64,000 bases of DNA. Source: Algihabitans sp965233705 (GTDB lineage: Bacteria; Pseudomonadota; Alphaproteobacteria; Kiloniellales; DSM-21159). The position numbers were made by a program, and so were the translations under genes. Location of the stretch: positions 124,001 to 188,000 of the forward strand of contig CBDDTF010000002.1 in assembly GCA_965233705.1 (NCBI GenBank), in the 5' to 3' direction. The notes under the pieces were generated by a model. It ran no database searches. It was not told the DNA's origin and saw only the letters and a program-made list of their open reading frames with translations. This document shows, one piece after another, positions 24,777-32,722 of the stretch (the stretch's first letter is position 1; each line of letters begins with the position of its first letter).

Positions 24777-26768
24777 TCAGGACTTCTTGCGCTTGCCGCC
24801 GCCCTTGGCCGCGCGCTTGCGCTCGCGCTTGCTCGGCCCGGGGTTGCTCGGGGCAGGGTTGCTCGGGGCGGAACTGCTCGGGGCGGAACTGCTCGGGGCC
24901 GGCGCGGCGGCGCTCGTCTCGGTGCCGGCCGTGTCCTCCGCCTCGCGATCCTCGTCGTCCGTCTCCTCCCTGTCGCTGCCCGCGGAGCCGCCGCGGCGCA
25001 GGTGCTTGGGCAGCACGTCGCGCCCCTTGTTGCCGAAGGGCACGCCGGCGCGCTTCATGATCACCGCCTGCTGCAGCACCGACAGGGTGTTGTTCCAGGT
25101 CCAGTAGATCACCAGGCCGGCCGGGAAGGTCGACAGCAGGAAGGTGAAGACGATCGGCATGAAGAGGAAGATCTTCGCCTGCATCGGGTCGGCCGGCTGC
25201 GGGTTCAGGCGCTGCTGGATGAACATCGACAGGCCCATCAGCAGCGGCCAGATGCCCAGGTTGAGCACGTTCAGCAGGCCGAGCTCGGGCGAATCCCAGG
25301 GCAGCAGGCCGAAGAGGTTCAGCACCGAGGTGGGATCGGGCGCCGAGAGGTCCTGAATCCAGCCGAAGAAGGGCGCGTGGCGCATCTCGATGGTGACGAA
25401 GAGCACCTTGTAGAGCGCGAAGAACACCGGGATCTGGATGACGATAGGCAGGCAGCCGGCCAGCGGGTTGGCGCCTTCCTTCTTGTAGAGCGCCATCATC
25501 TCCTGGTTCAGGCGCTGCTTGTCGTCGCCGAAACGCTCGCGCAGGTCGAGCATCTGCGGCTGCAGCTTGCGCATCTTCGCCATGGCCAGGTAGCTCTTGT
25601 TGGCCAGCGGGAAGAAGATCAGCTTGATGCCGACGGTGAGAATCAGGATCGCCACGCCGAAGTTGCCGATCACGCTGGCCAGCCAGTGCAGCGCCAGGAA
25701 GATCGGCTTGGTCAGGAAGTAGAACCAGCCGAAGTCGACGGCCAGGTCGAAGCGGTTGATGCCGAACTCCTCGGCGTAGCGGTCGAGCAGCGTGACCTGC
25801 TTGGCGCCCAGGAAGACGCGGCTGGTGATCTGCGCGCTCTCGCCGGCCGGCACCACGGTGGGCTGGTACACGAAGTCCGTCTGGTACTTCGGCAGCCCGC
25901 CCTCCTCGGAATAGAGGAAGCGCCCCTCGACCTCGGACTCGCTGTCGGGGACCAGCGCGGTCATCCAGTACTTGTCGGTGATGCCGATCCAGCCGCCGGT
26001 GGAGGTCGCCTGCTCGCGCCGCTCGTCCTGGATGTCGTCGTAGGAGATCTCGAAGAGCTCGTCGCCGAGCACGCCGATCAGCCCCTCGTGCAGGATGAAG
26101 AAGTCGAGGGTCTGCGGCGTGCCGCTGCGCGAGATCGCGCCGTAGGGCGCCAGGCTGATCTCCGCGCCGCTCTCGTTGACCACGCGCTGGGTGACGGTGA
26201 AGAGGTAGTTGTCGTCGACCGCGACCACCTGTTCGAAAACCTGGCCGGCGCCGTTGCGCCAGCTCAGGGTCACCGGCTGGTCGGGGGTCAGGGTCTGGCG
26301 GTCGGCCTCCCAGACCGCGTCGGGGCCGGGCACCTCCAGCCCGCCGACGGCCGTCCAGTCGAAGCGGGCGAAGTAGGGCCGCGCCGTGCCGACCGGGTGC
26401 AGCAGCTCGATGTTCGGGCTGTCGTCGTCGATGGTCTCCTGATAGCGCCGCAGCACCAGGTCGTCGAAGCGCGCGCCGGTCAGGTTGATCGAGCCGCGCA
26501 GCGTGGGGGTGTCGATGCGCACCCGCGGCTGGCTCTCCACCGCCTCGTCGCGGCTGAGGCGCCCGGCGCCGCCCGCCGTGTCCGCCGCGCCCGGCGCCGT
26601 CTGCCCGTCGAGAGTCGGCGCGATCTCGCGGTCCAGCGACTGCTCCGCCTGCTGGGCGGCCTGCTGCTCCTGCAAGGCGTCGCGCTGCGGGCCGCCGATG
26701 AAGACCTCCCACAAGAGCAGGATGCCGACCGAGAGGACGACGGCGAGGATCAGGTTCTTCTGGTCCAT
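24777..26768 (-). CDS. yidC: Membrane protein insertase YidC
   Basis: 663 residues. Residues 5-25 form TM1 (LILAVVLSVGILLLWEVFI), followed by a large periplasmic domain to about residue 350. The conserved five-helix insertase core follows, with the hydrophilic-groove region GCLPIVIQIPVFFALY. The length exceeds the roughly 550-600 usual in proteobacteria because of a C-terminal tail rich in Glu/Asp, then SSSAP/SNPAP repeats and a basic end (KRERKRAAKGGGKRKKS), which probably aids ribosome binding. It lies in the order rpmH-rnpA-yidD-yidC-engB. Confidence 0.96.
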   Translation of the reverse strand: MDQKNLILAVVLSVGILLLWEVFIGGPQRDALQEQQAAQQAEQSLDREIAPTLDGQTAPGAADTAGGAGRLSRDEAVESQPRVRIDTPTLRGSINLTGARFDDLVLRRYQETIDDDSPNIELLHPVGTARPYFARFDWTAVGGLEVPGPDAVWEADRQTLTPDQPVTLSWRNGAGQVFEQVVAVDDNYLFTVTQRVVNESGAEISLAPYGAISRSGTPQTLDFFILHEGLIGVLGDELFEISYDDIQDERREQATSTGGWIGITDKYWMTALVPDSESEVEGRFLYSEEGGLPKYQTDFVYQPTVVPAGESAQITSRVFLGAKQVTLLDRYAEEFGINRFDLAVDFGWFYFLTKPIFLALHWLASVIGNFGVAILILTVGIKLIFFPLANKSYLAMAKMRKLQPQMLDLRERFGDDKQRLNQEMMALYKKEGANPLAGCLPIVIQIPVFFALYKVLFVTIEMRHAPFFGWIQDLSAPDPTSVLNLFGLLPWDSPELGLLNVLNLGIWPLLMGLSMFIQQRLNPQPADPMQAKIFLFMPIVFTFLLSTFPAGLVIYWTWNNTLSVLQQAVIMKRAGVPFGNKGRDVLPKHLRRGGSAGSDREETDDEDREAEDTAGTETSAAAPAPSSSAPSSSAPSNPAPSNPGPSKRERKRAAKGGGKRKKS
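24841..24900. repeat. In-frame tandem array, 15 bp x 4
   Basis: Two copies of a GGGTTGCTCGGGGC(A/G) unit and two of a GAACTGCTCGGGGC(G/C) unit. On the - strand they encode APSSS/APSNP repeats in the C-terminal tail of YidC. Confidence 0.9.
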
Positions 26769-26775
26769 GGCGGGC

Positions 26776-27132
26776 TTATCGGCTCCTGTGGGCTGTGTGG
26801 CCGCAGGGGGGCAGGAAGTCTTGGGGAGGGTCCCGGGGAACAGTGGCCGCGGGCACCGGATCGTAGCCGGAGCCGCCCCAGGGATGGCAACGGAGGATGC
26901 GGCGCGCCGCCAGCCAGCTCCCGCGCAGCGGCCCGTGGCGCTGCAGCGCCTCCAGGGCGTAGGCCGAGCAGGTCGGCGCGAAGCGGCAGGCCGGCGGCAG
27001 CACCGGGGAGAGCAACAGGCGGTAGGCCCAGATCACGGCCGACAGCAGCCAGACAAGCGGCAGCCCGGCCAGCCGCGCAAGGCTGGCCCCGCCGCCGCTA
27101 TCGGCACGCCGCTTGGCCTGGGCCATGGTCAT
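26776..27132 (-). CDS. yidD: Membrane protein insertion efficiency factor YidD
   Basis: 118 residues. The conserved core is CRFAPTCSAYALEALQRHG with the three-cysteine pattern completed by RILRCHPWG and GYDPVP. An amphipathic N-terminal segment (LPLVWLLSAVIWAYRLLLSP) sits at the inner membrane. The start overlaps the end of rnpA by four bases. It assists YidC-dependent insertion. Two ATGs two codons apart compete; the upstream one is annotated. Confidence 0.93.
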   Translation of the reverse strand: MTMAQAKRRADSGGGASLARLAGLPLVWLLSAVIWAYRLLLSPVLPPACRFAPTCSAYALEALQRHGPLRGSWLAARRILRCHPWGGSGYDPVPAATVPRDPPQDFLPPCGHTAHRSR

Positions 27133-27620
27133 TGCCCCTTCTTCCCGTCGCTCCGCGAGTCCCCGTCCCCTCGCCGAGATGGGGCCTTGCCCCGGCCGTT
27201 GCGAGGTTCTGGGCGAGATCCGCGGCGAGACCGTCCGGCCGGCCCTCGCCCGCCCCGCTCCTGCGCGACCCGGGCCAGCGCCGCCTGCAGATCGGCGACC
27301 AGATCCGGAAAGTCGCGGGTCAGCGTGCCGGCCCGCGCGATCAGGACATAGTCGGTGCCCGGCTTGCCGGCGGCGGGCAGAACGGCATCGGCCACAGCGC
27401 GCAGGCGGCGCCGGGCGCGATTGCGCGCGACCGCGTTGCCGACCTTGCGGCTGGCCGTAAAACCGACGCGCGGCGGCCCCAGGTCGGGACCGCCGTCGAT
27501 CGCGGGTCTCTGGCAGGCCTGCAGCACGAGTCCGGGGGTCGCCCATTTGCGTCCACGCCCGGCGGCGCGCAGGAACTCGCTGCGACGCTTCAGGCGCGCG
27601 AGCCGCGTGCCCGGACGCAT
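27129..27620 (-). CDS. rnpA: Ribonuclease P protein component
   Basis: 163 residues. Protein cofactor of RNase P, which trims the 5' leader of tRNA precursors. The RNR signature GNAVARNRARRRLR is intact, preceded by VGFTASRKV. A 40-residue Arg/Gly/Ser-rich tail follows the conserved domain and overlaps the yidD start. The ATG at 27620 lies 11 bases after the rpmH stop; a longer in-frame reading runs antisense-like through rpmH and is rejected. Confidence 0.94.
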   Translation of the reverse strand: MRPGTRLARLKRRSEFLRAAGRGRKWATPGLVLQACQRPAIDGGPDLGPPRVGFTASRKVGNAVARNRARRRLRAVADAVLPAAGKPGTDYVLIARAGTLTRDFPDLVADLQAALARVAQERGGRGPAGRSRRGSRPEPRNGRGKAPSRRGDGDSRSDGKKGQ

Positions 27621-27631
27621 GTCACGGGAAG

Positions 27632-27766
27632 TCAGGCCGAGAGAGCCTTGCGCCCCTTGGCACGACGGCGTGCGATGACCTTGCGGCCGTTCTTGGTCGC
27701 CATGCGGCTGCGGAAACCGTGCCGACGCTTGCGGACCAGCGCGCTCGGCTGATACGTGCGCTTCAC
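27632..27766 (-). CDS. rpmH: 50S ribosomal protein L34
   Basis: 44 residues, too short for many gene finders. It reads (M)KRTYQPSALVRKRRHGF and then MATKNGRKVIARRRAKGR, the near-invariant L34 sequence. The start codon is GTG, with GGAGAG seven bases upstream. A clear promoter lies 45 bases upstream. It is the first gene of the rpmH-rnpA-yidD-yidC-engB block. Confidence 0.97.
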   Translation of the reverse strand: MKRTYQPSALVRKRRHGFRSRMATKNGRKVIARRRAKGRKALSA

Positions 27767-27810
27767 CTTGAACTCTCCATATCGCGGAAGCTGTGCGGAA
27801 TTGCCGAGGG

Positions 27811-27839
27811 TGTATAGAGTTGCCCCCGCGGGGTGTCAA
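27811..27839 (-). promoter_or_regulatory. Sigma-70-type promoter of rpmH
   Basis: Read on the - strand: TTGACA, exactly 17 bases, TATACA. This is close to the housekeeping consensus and places the start of transcription near 27804, about 38 bases before the GTG of rpmH. It is the best promoter in the window. Confidence 0.88.
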
Positions 27840-27870
27840 CGTTGCGGGCAGCAGACCCGGCCCGCCGCCC

Positions 27871-27903
27871 GGCCTCACCGATCGGTGATTGGCCGGTGAG
27901 GCC
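27871..27903. promoter_or_regulatory. Nested palindrome between rpmH and the TVP38 gene
   Basis: Outer arms GGCCTCACCG and CGGTGAGGCC are perfect complements 13 bases apart. Inside, TCACCGATCGGTGA is itself a 14-bp perfect palindrome. Together they give three TCACCG/CGGTGA half-sites. The element sits just upstream of the rpmH promoter and the divergent membrane gene, so it may be an operator; it could also form a cruciform. Confidence 0.5.
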
Positions 27904-27921
27904 GTAGGATTTTACATCCCT

Positions 27922-27968
27922 AACCGACACGCGCGCCCAACCGACACGCGCGCCCAACCGACATGCGC
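27922..27968. repeat. Tandem array, 17 bp x 2.7
   Basis: AACCGACACGCGCGCCC is repeated at 27922 and 27939, with a third partial, slightly changed copy from 27956. It lies in the leader of the TVP38-type gene. Confidence 0.85.
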
Positions 27969-28071
27969 ACAGACGCGCCGGTTCGCGGCGGCGCCGGCGA
28001 CGCGCCCTGCCATGCACGCGAAAGCCGCCCGCCCCCGGCCACGGATCATGACACGGATCGACGGCGAGACC

Positions 28072-28941
28072 ATGGACCAGCCCCCCCCACAGCGCGGCCG
28101 CGACGACGGCGCTGCCCCCGTCGAGCGGCCGCCCGGCGAGCGGCTGGAGGGCGAGCGGCCGGAGGGCGCGCGGCCGGGGAGCGAGCGGCCGGGCACGGGC
28201 GATCCCGGCGCCGATGCCCGGCTGCGGCGGGCCGCCTGGCTGCGTTGGCTGCCGCTGAGCCTGCTGCTGGCGGTGGGGGCGACCGCCTGGTTCGGCTTCG
28301 ACATCGGCCGCTTCATCAGCTTCGAGGTGCTGGCCGAGAACCGCGACTGGCTGCTGTCCCAGGTGGAGCGCTACGAACTGCGCAGCGTGCTGGCCTTCAT
28401 GCTGCTCTACGCGCTGGCCACCGCCTTCTCGATCCCCGGCGGCGCGGTGCTCACCGTGGTCGGCGGCTTCCTCTTCGGCACCTGGGTCGCCACCGTCTAC
28501 GTGGTCGCCGCCGCCACCCTCGGCTCGGTCGCCGTCTTCCTGGCCGCGCGCACCGCCCTGGGCGACAGCCTGCGGCGGCGGGTCGGCGGCACGCTCAAGC
28601 GCATGGAAGCGGGCTTCCACGAGCATGCCCTCAGCTACCTGCTGGTGCTGCGGCTGATCCCGGTCTTCCCCTTCTGGCTGGTCAACCTGGTGCCGGCCTT
28701 CCTCGGCGTGTCGCTGCGCACCTACACCCTGGGCACGCTGCTGGGCATCGTGCCGGGCACCTTCGTCTACGCCAGCCTGGGCAACGGCGTCGGCGCGCTG
28801 CTGGCCCAGGGCAAGACGCCCGACGTGGGCATCATCTTCAGTCCCGAGATCCTGACGCCGATCCTGGGGCTGGCGGTGCTTGCGCTGCTGCCGGTGGCCT
28901 ATAAGAAATGGAAGGCCCGGCGCGCCGCCCTGGGCGGGTGA
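28072..28941 (+). CDS. TVP38/TMEM64 (DedA-superfamily) membrane protein
   Basis: About 289 residues. A hydrophilic N-terminal tail of roughly 50 residues, partly built from a 15-bp array (ERPEG/ERLEG units), precedes TM1 (LPLSLLLAVGATAWFGF). The VTT domain follows, with IPGGAVLTVVGGFLFG and LRLIPVFPFWLVNLVPAF, both diagnostic. The start is uncertain: ATGs at 28012, 28048 and 28072 are in frame, and only the last has a passable GGCGAG site. A C8 tract lies in codons 3-5. It is followed 39 bases later by a mercuric-reductase-like gene, a frequent pairing in bacteria. Confidence 0.85.
   Translation: MDQPPPQRGRDDGAAPVERPPGERLEGERPEGARPGSERPGTGDPGADARLRRAAWLRWLPLSLLLAVGATAWFGFDIGRFISFEVLAENRDWLLSQVERYELRSVLAFMLLYALATAFSIPGGAVLTVVGGFLFGTWVATVYVVAAATLGSVAVFLAARTALGDSLRRRVGGTLKRMEAGFHEHALSYLLVLRLIPVFPFWLVNLVPAFLGVSLRTYTLGTLLGIVPGTFVYASLGNGVGALLAQGKTPDVGIIFSPEILTPILGLAVLALLPVAYKKWKARRAALGG
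28123..28197. repeat. In-frame tandem array, 15 bp x 5 (degenerate)
   Basis: Five 15-base units of the type GAGCGGCCGGAGGGC encode ERPPG, ERLEG, ERPEG, ARPGS and ERPGT in the N-terminal tail of the TVP38 protein. Confidence 0.8.
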
Positions 28942-28980
28942 GGCGCGCCGCCAACAGGGCCCGCAACCAAGGAGCCACGG

Positions 28981-30402
28981 ATGAAAACCCTGGAACCCGA
29001 CCTCTGCGTGATCGGGGCGGGCTCGGCCGGCCTGTCGGTCGCCGCCGGCGCCAGCCAGATGGGCGCGGAGACCGTGCTGATCGAAAAGGGCGAGATGGGC
29101 GGCGACTGCCTGAACTTCGGCTGCGTGCCCTCGAAGGCGCTGCTGGCGGCCGGGCATGCGGCCCACGCCTGGCGGGCGGCCGCCGCCTTCGGGGTCGCGG
29201 CGCCGGAACCGGAGGTCGACTTCGCGCGCGTCCAGCAGCACGTGCAGCAGGTCATCGCCGGCATTGCCCCGACCGATTCCGTGGCGCGCTTCACCGCCCT
29301 GGGCGTCGAGGTGATCCGCGATTCCGCCCGTTTCGAGGGCCCGCGCAGCCTGGTCGCCGGCGACAGGCGCATCCGCGCCAAGCGCTTCGTGGTCGCCACC
29401 GGCTCGCGGCCGGCGGTGCCGCCGATCGCGGGACTGGCGGAGGTCGACTACCTGACCAACGAGACGGTCTTCGCCCTCACCGAGCGGCCGGCGCACCTGA
29501 TCGTCGTCGGCGGCGGCCCGATCGGCTGCGAGCTGGGCCAGGCCTTCCGCCGCCTGGGCGCGCGCGTCAGCCTGGTCGAGATGGGCGACCTGCTGCCCAA
29601 GGACGACCCGGAGCTGGTCGAGGTGGTCCGCCAAGGGCTGCGCGACGACGGGGTCGCGCTCTACGAACAGGCCAAGGTCACGCACGTCGCCAAGGCGCAG
29701 GGCGGCGTGGCCGTCGCCCTGGAGCGCGACGGCGCGCCGGAGCGAATCGAGGGCTCCCACCTGCTGCTCGCCGCCGGACGCCGGCCCACGGTCGCGGACC
29801 TGGGGCTGGAGGCCGCCGGCATCGCCTGCGACGAGGCCGGCATCCGCACCGACGCGCGGCTGCGCACCAGCAACCGGCGCGTCTACGCCGCCGGCGACGT
29901 CGCCGGCGGACCGCAGTTCACCCACATGGCCAGCCACCACGCCGGCGTGGTCCTGAAGAACGCGCTGTTCCGCCTGCCCGCCAAGGTGGAGACCAGGGCG
30001 GTGCCCCGGGTGACCTACACCGACCCCGAGCTGGCTCAGGTCGGCCTGACCGAAGCGCAGGCGCGCGCGGCCGGCCATGCGGTCAACCTGCTGCGCTGGG
30101 ACCTGCACGAGAACGACCGCGCCCGCGCCGAGCGCCGCACCGAGGGCTTCTGCAAGCTGGTGGTCACGCCCAAGGGACGGATCCTCGGCGCCTCGCTGGT
30201 CGGGCCGCAGGCCGGCGAGCTGATCCAGCCCTGGATCCTGGCCATCGCCAACGGCCTGAAGGTCTCCGCCCTGGCCCAGACGATCGCCCCCTACCCGACC
30301 CTGGGCGAGGTCGGCAAGCGCGCGGCCGGCAGCTTCTACACCCCCAAGCTGTTCAGCGCGCGGACCCGCAAGCTGGTGCGCCTGCTGCTGCGCCTGCCCT
30401 GA
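28981..30402 (+). CDS. Mercuric reductase/dihydrolipoamide dehydrogenase-like flavoprotein
   Basis: 473-residue class I pyridine nucleotide-disulfide oxidoreductase. The FAD site is GAGSAGLSVAAGA, the redox-active disulfide lies in CLNFGCVPSKAL, the NAD(P) site is VVGGGPIGCELGQ, and the second FAD motif is YAAGDVAGG. It lacks the C-terminal vicinal cysteines of true mercuric reductases: the tail ends RKLVRLLLRLP. An electron-transfer role linked to the TVP38 protein upstream is plausible; the substrate is unknown. Confidence 0.9.
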   Translation: MKTLEPDLCVIGAGSAGLSVAAGASQMGAETVLIEKGEMGGDCLNFGCVPSKALLAAGHAAHAWRAAAAFGVAAPEPEVDFARVQQHVQQVIAGIAPTDSVARFTALGVEVIRDSARFEGPRSLVAGDRRIRAKRFVVATGSRPAVPPIAGLAEVDYLTNETVFALTERPAHLIVVGGGPIGCELGQAFRRLGARVSLVEMGDLLPKDDPELVEVVRQGLRDDGVALYEQAKVTHVAKAQGGVAVALERDGAPERIEGSHLLLAAGRRPTVADLGLEAAGIACDEAGIRTDARLRTSNRRVYAAGDVAGGPQFTHMASHHAGVVLKNALFRLPAKVETRAVPRVTYTDPELAQVGLTEAQARAAGHAVNLLRWDLHENDRARAERRTEGFCKLVVTPKGRILGASLVGPQAGELIQPWILAIANGLKVSALAQTIAPYPTLGEVGKRAAGSFYTPKLFSARTRKLVRLLLRLP

Positions 30403-30496
30403 GCCCGAACGCCGCCGAGTCCGGGGGCCCACCCCCGCCGGCTACCGCCCGGCCGCTGTGCTGCCGTCGCGCCGCCGCCAGTGCTATAAGGCGGCC

Positions 30497-31957
30497 ATGA
30501 CCGACGCCCCGGAAGCCGGATCGCCACGCCGCCTGTCCCTGCCGCCGCCGGCGCGCAGCCTTTCGGCGCGTCTGCTGGTGCTGACCGTGCTCTTCGTCAT
30601 GCTGGCCGAGGTGCTGATCTTCGCCCCCTCCGTCGGCCGCTACCGGCTGGCCTACCTGGAGGAGAAGCTGGCCACCGGCCACCTGGGCATCCTGGCCCTC
30701 GAGGCCAGCCCGGTGGACATGATCGACCCGGCGGTGGAGCGGGAGATCCTGGCCCATGTCGGCGCCTACTCGGTGGCGCTGAAGAAGCCCGACCGGCCCG
30801 GCAAGCTGATGCTGATGATCGAGGAGCCGGTCGGCGGGGTGGAGGCCAGCTTCGACCTGCGCGAGGCCGGCTTCTTCACCCTGATCCGCGACGCCATCGC
30901 CTGCCTCTTTCCGGCCGACAACCGCGTCATCCGGGTGGTCGGCATCTCGCCGAAGGAGCCGGGCGTCGAGGTCGAGCTGGTGATGGACGAGGCACCGCTG
31001 CAGGCCGAGCTGCGCGCCTTCGGCTGGCGCATCCTGGGCCTCAGCCTGGTCATCTCGGCGATCACCGCCGGGCTGGTCTACCTCACCCTGATCCGGGTCA
31101 TGGTGGTGCCGATGCGCCGGCTGACCGAGAACATGATCGCCTTCCGCGAAGACCCGGAGGACGCCGCGCGGATCGTCGCGCCGTCCGGACGCAGCGACGA
31201 GATCGGCGTCGCCGAGCGCCAGCTCCACGACCTGCAGGCCGCGCTGCGCGCCTCGCTGCACCAGAAGACGCGGCTGGCCGCGCTCGGCATCGCGGTGACC
31301 AAGATCAACCACGACCTGCGCAACATGCTCTCGACCGCGCAGCTCCTCTCCGACCGCCTGGCCCACTCCAGCGATTCCGAGGTGCGCCGGGTGGTGCCGA
31401 CCCTGTTCAACGCCATCGACCGGGCGGTCGAGCTCTGCGGGCGCACCCTCGACTTCACCCGCGAGGGGCCGGCCTCGCTCGACCTCAGCCAGGTCGACCT
31501 CAAGGCGCTGCTGGACGAGGTCGGCGCCGACCTCACGGCCGAGAACCGGGAGGATCGCCAGTGGGACAACTGCGTCGCCCCCGGCACCCTGCTGGAGGCG
31601 GACCGCAGCCAGCTCTTCCGCGTCTTCGAGAACCTCGCGCGCAACGCCTACCAGGCCGGCGCCGGCCTGGTCAGCCTGGCCGCGCAGCGGCAGGACGGGC
31701 GGCTGGAGATCGAGCTGACCGACAACGGCCCCGGCCTTTCGCCGCGGGCGCGCGAGCGGCTGTTCCAGCCCTTCGCCGCCTCCACCCGCAGCGGCGGCAG
31801 CGGCCTCGGCCTGGCGATCGCCAAGGAGCTGCTGCGCGCCCACGGCGGCGACATCCGCCTGACGGGCAGCGATGCCGAGGGCACCCGCTTCCGGCTCAGC
31901 CTGCCGCTGCGCCAACAGGCCGCAGCCCGGCGCGACGGCAAGCGGACCCGGGGCTGA
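30497..31957 (+). CDS. Membrane sensor histidine kinase (orphan)
   Basis: 486 residues. TM1 (LLVLTVLFVMLAEVLIF, about residues 28-44), a periplasmic sensor of roughly 130 residues, and TM2 (ILGLSLVISAITAGLVYL) precede a HAMP-like linker. The dimerisation box is TKINHDLRNMLS, with phospho-acceptor His272. The ATPase domain has FRVFENLARNAYQAG (N box), DNGPGL (G1) and GGSGLGLAIAKEL (G2). No response regulator gene is adjacent. The sensed signal is unknown. Confidence 0.92.
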   Translation: MTDAPEAGSPRRLSLPPPARSLSARLLVLTVLFVMLAEVLIFAPSVGRYRLAYLEEKLATGHLGILALEASPVDMIDPAVEREILAHVGAYSVALKKPDRPGKLMLMIEEPVGGVEASFDLREAGFFTLIRDAIACLFPADNRVIRVVGISPKEPGVEVELVMDEAPLQAELRAFGWRILGLSLVISAITAGLVYLTLIRVMVVPMRRLTENMIAFREDPEDAARIVAPSGRSDEIGVAERQLHDLQAALRASLHQKTRLAALGIAVTKINHDLRNMLSTAQLLSDRLAHSSDSEVRRVVPTLFNAIDRAVELCGRTLDFTREGPASLDLSQVDLKALLDEVGADLTAENREDRQWDNCVAPGTLLEADRSQLFRVFENLARNAYQAGAGLVSLAAQRQDGRLEIELTDNGPGLSPRARERLFQPFAASTRSGGSGLGLAIAKELLRAHGGDIRLTGSDAEGTRFRLSLPLRQQAAARRDGKRTRG

Positions 31958-31979
31958 CGGGCCGGAGCGGCCCCAGCGC

Positions 31980-32023
31980 GATCCCGGCGCGATCCCGGCG
32001 CGATCCCGGCGCGATCCCGGCGT
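31980..32023. repeat. Tandem array, 11 bp x 4
   Basis: Consecutive copies of GATCCCGGCGC, the last ending in T. It begins 22 bases after the histidine kinase stop. Non-coding. Confidence 0.9.
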
Positions 32024-32072
32024 GAACCAGGGCGCGAACCAGAACGCGCGACGGTCGCGCTTGACTTGGCGC

Positions 32073-32086
32073 TTGACCTGGGTCAA
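32073..32086. promoter_or_regulatory. FNR/CRP-like palindrome
   Basis: TTGACCTGGGTCAA matches the spacing of the FNR consensus TTGAT-N4-ATCAA, with the fifth base of each half changed to C and G. It lies about 200 bases upstream of the small membrane protein gene. An Fnr-type regulator is encoded 5.5 kb away. Function is unproven. Confidence 0.35.
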
Positions 32087-32283
32087 CGCAGGCGGCGTGG
32101 TGGCGTGGCCTTATCGCCGCCGGGCGCCGATGCGGCCCGAAGGGCTCGCCCTTGCGAGTCCCTCCGGGCGGCCGCAGCGGCTCCAACAACACGATGCTGA
32201 GGGATCGTCCCGCGAACGACGGCGCCGTGCGCAGCGGCTCCAAGGAGGCGGCGATCGCTCCGGGGACTCGAGGGGATCCGCTG

Positions 32284-32502
32284 ATGGTGCTGCGAACCGT
32301 CTTCTGTGTGGCCGTGGGCCTGCTGGCGCTGCTGGGCCTGTTCCTGGCGGCCGGCGCGCAGGAGAGCGCGATGTACGAGGCCGGCCTGATCATGGCGCTC
32401 TTCTCGGTGCTCTTCATCTTCTGGCAGATCAAGCGCGGCTACGATCGTGCCGAGAAGAGCGGGAGCGGCCACCGCCCCGCGGGCGGCGAGACGGCCCGCT
32501 AG
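32284..32502 (+). CDS. Small two-helix membrane protein, WQ-KRG type
   Basis: 72 residues. Two predicted membrane segments (VGLLALLGLFLAAG and LIMALFSVLFIFWQI) are followed by a short charged tail. The second helix ends WQIKRGYDRAEK. The same pattern, GLF-AAG...AL...WQ-KRG-D--E, occurs in the protein encoded at 33404, so the two look paralogous. Earlier in-frame starts exist but run through repeat-rich DNA. The function is unknown. Its TAG stop overlaps the first bases of the palindromic repeat element. Confidence 0.65.
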   Translation: MVLRTVFCVAVGLLALLGLFLAAGAQESAMYEAGLIMALFSVLFIFWQIKRGYDRAEKSGSGHRPAGGETAR

Positions 32503-32640
32503 GGCGGTTTCCGATCGAGTGGAACCACGAGGTGGGTCCGCCGATCGGCCCAAAACCGCCCTAAACCATGGTGTTAGAGTGATGCTGTCCGACTTGGCGA
32601 ATCGCAAACGCGATTCGATCAGGTCGGGCATCGTTCTAGA
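32501..32640. repeat. BIME-like palindromic mosaic element, copy A (140 bp)
   Basis: The first module folds by AGGGCGGTTT pairing with AAACCGCCCT and inner CCGATCG with CGATCGG. The second folds by CGAATCGC/GCGATTCG around AAAC inside CCGACTT...AGGTCGG. The modules are joined by TTAGAGTGAT. It is identical to copy B (40334-40473) at 138 of 140 positions. It starts inside the TAG stop of the preceding gene. No coding role; a short - strand frame beginning MPDLIESRLRF arises from it and is spurious. Confidence 0.93.
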
Positions 32641-32720
32641 GCCGATTGTGATCGTTTGGACCCGCAGCGTGGGTCCGCCGATCACAAGAAACCTGCTCTA
32701 CACCAAAGGGTTAGAGTGAT
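32641..32720. repeat. Extra mosaic module in copy A
   Basis: A further palindromic module absent from copy B at this place: GATCGTTTGGACCCGCAG, then GTGGGTCCGCCGATC, ending GGGTTAGAGTGAT. It parallels the first module of copy A in its core (GTGGGTCCGCCGATC) and in its terminal linker. Confidence 0.75.
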
Positions 32721-32722
32721 TT

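Larger units (their letters stand above)
31958..32283. other. Intergenic region with tandem array and FNR-like palindrome
   Basis: The 326 bases hold an 11-bp array (31980-32023) and the palindrome TTGACCTGGGTCAA at 32073. Longer reading frames through it are compositional. It forms the leader of the small membrane protein gene. Confidence 0.5.

Noticed and set aside
27632..27903. Replication origin near rpmH
   Set aside because: dnaA, parAB and DnaA-box clusters were not seen. In alphaproteobacteria rpmH is usually away from the origin.
28081..28088. C8 tract as a phase-variation switch in the TVP38 gene
   Set aside because: The tract is short for slippage switching in a GC-rich genome, and the start codon is uncertain, so the effect on translation cannot be judged.
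28981..30402. True mercuric reductase
   Set aside because: The C-terminal vicinal cysteine pair and an N-terminal heavy-metal domain are absent, and no mer genes are near.
27763..30432. Long - strand frame covering the TVP38 and flavoprotein genes
   Set aside because: Antisense shadow; both + strand genes carry diagnostic motifs.
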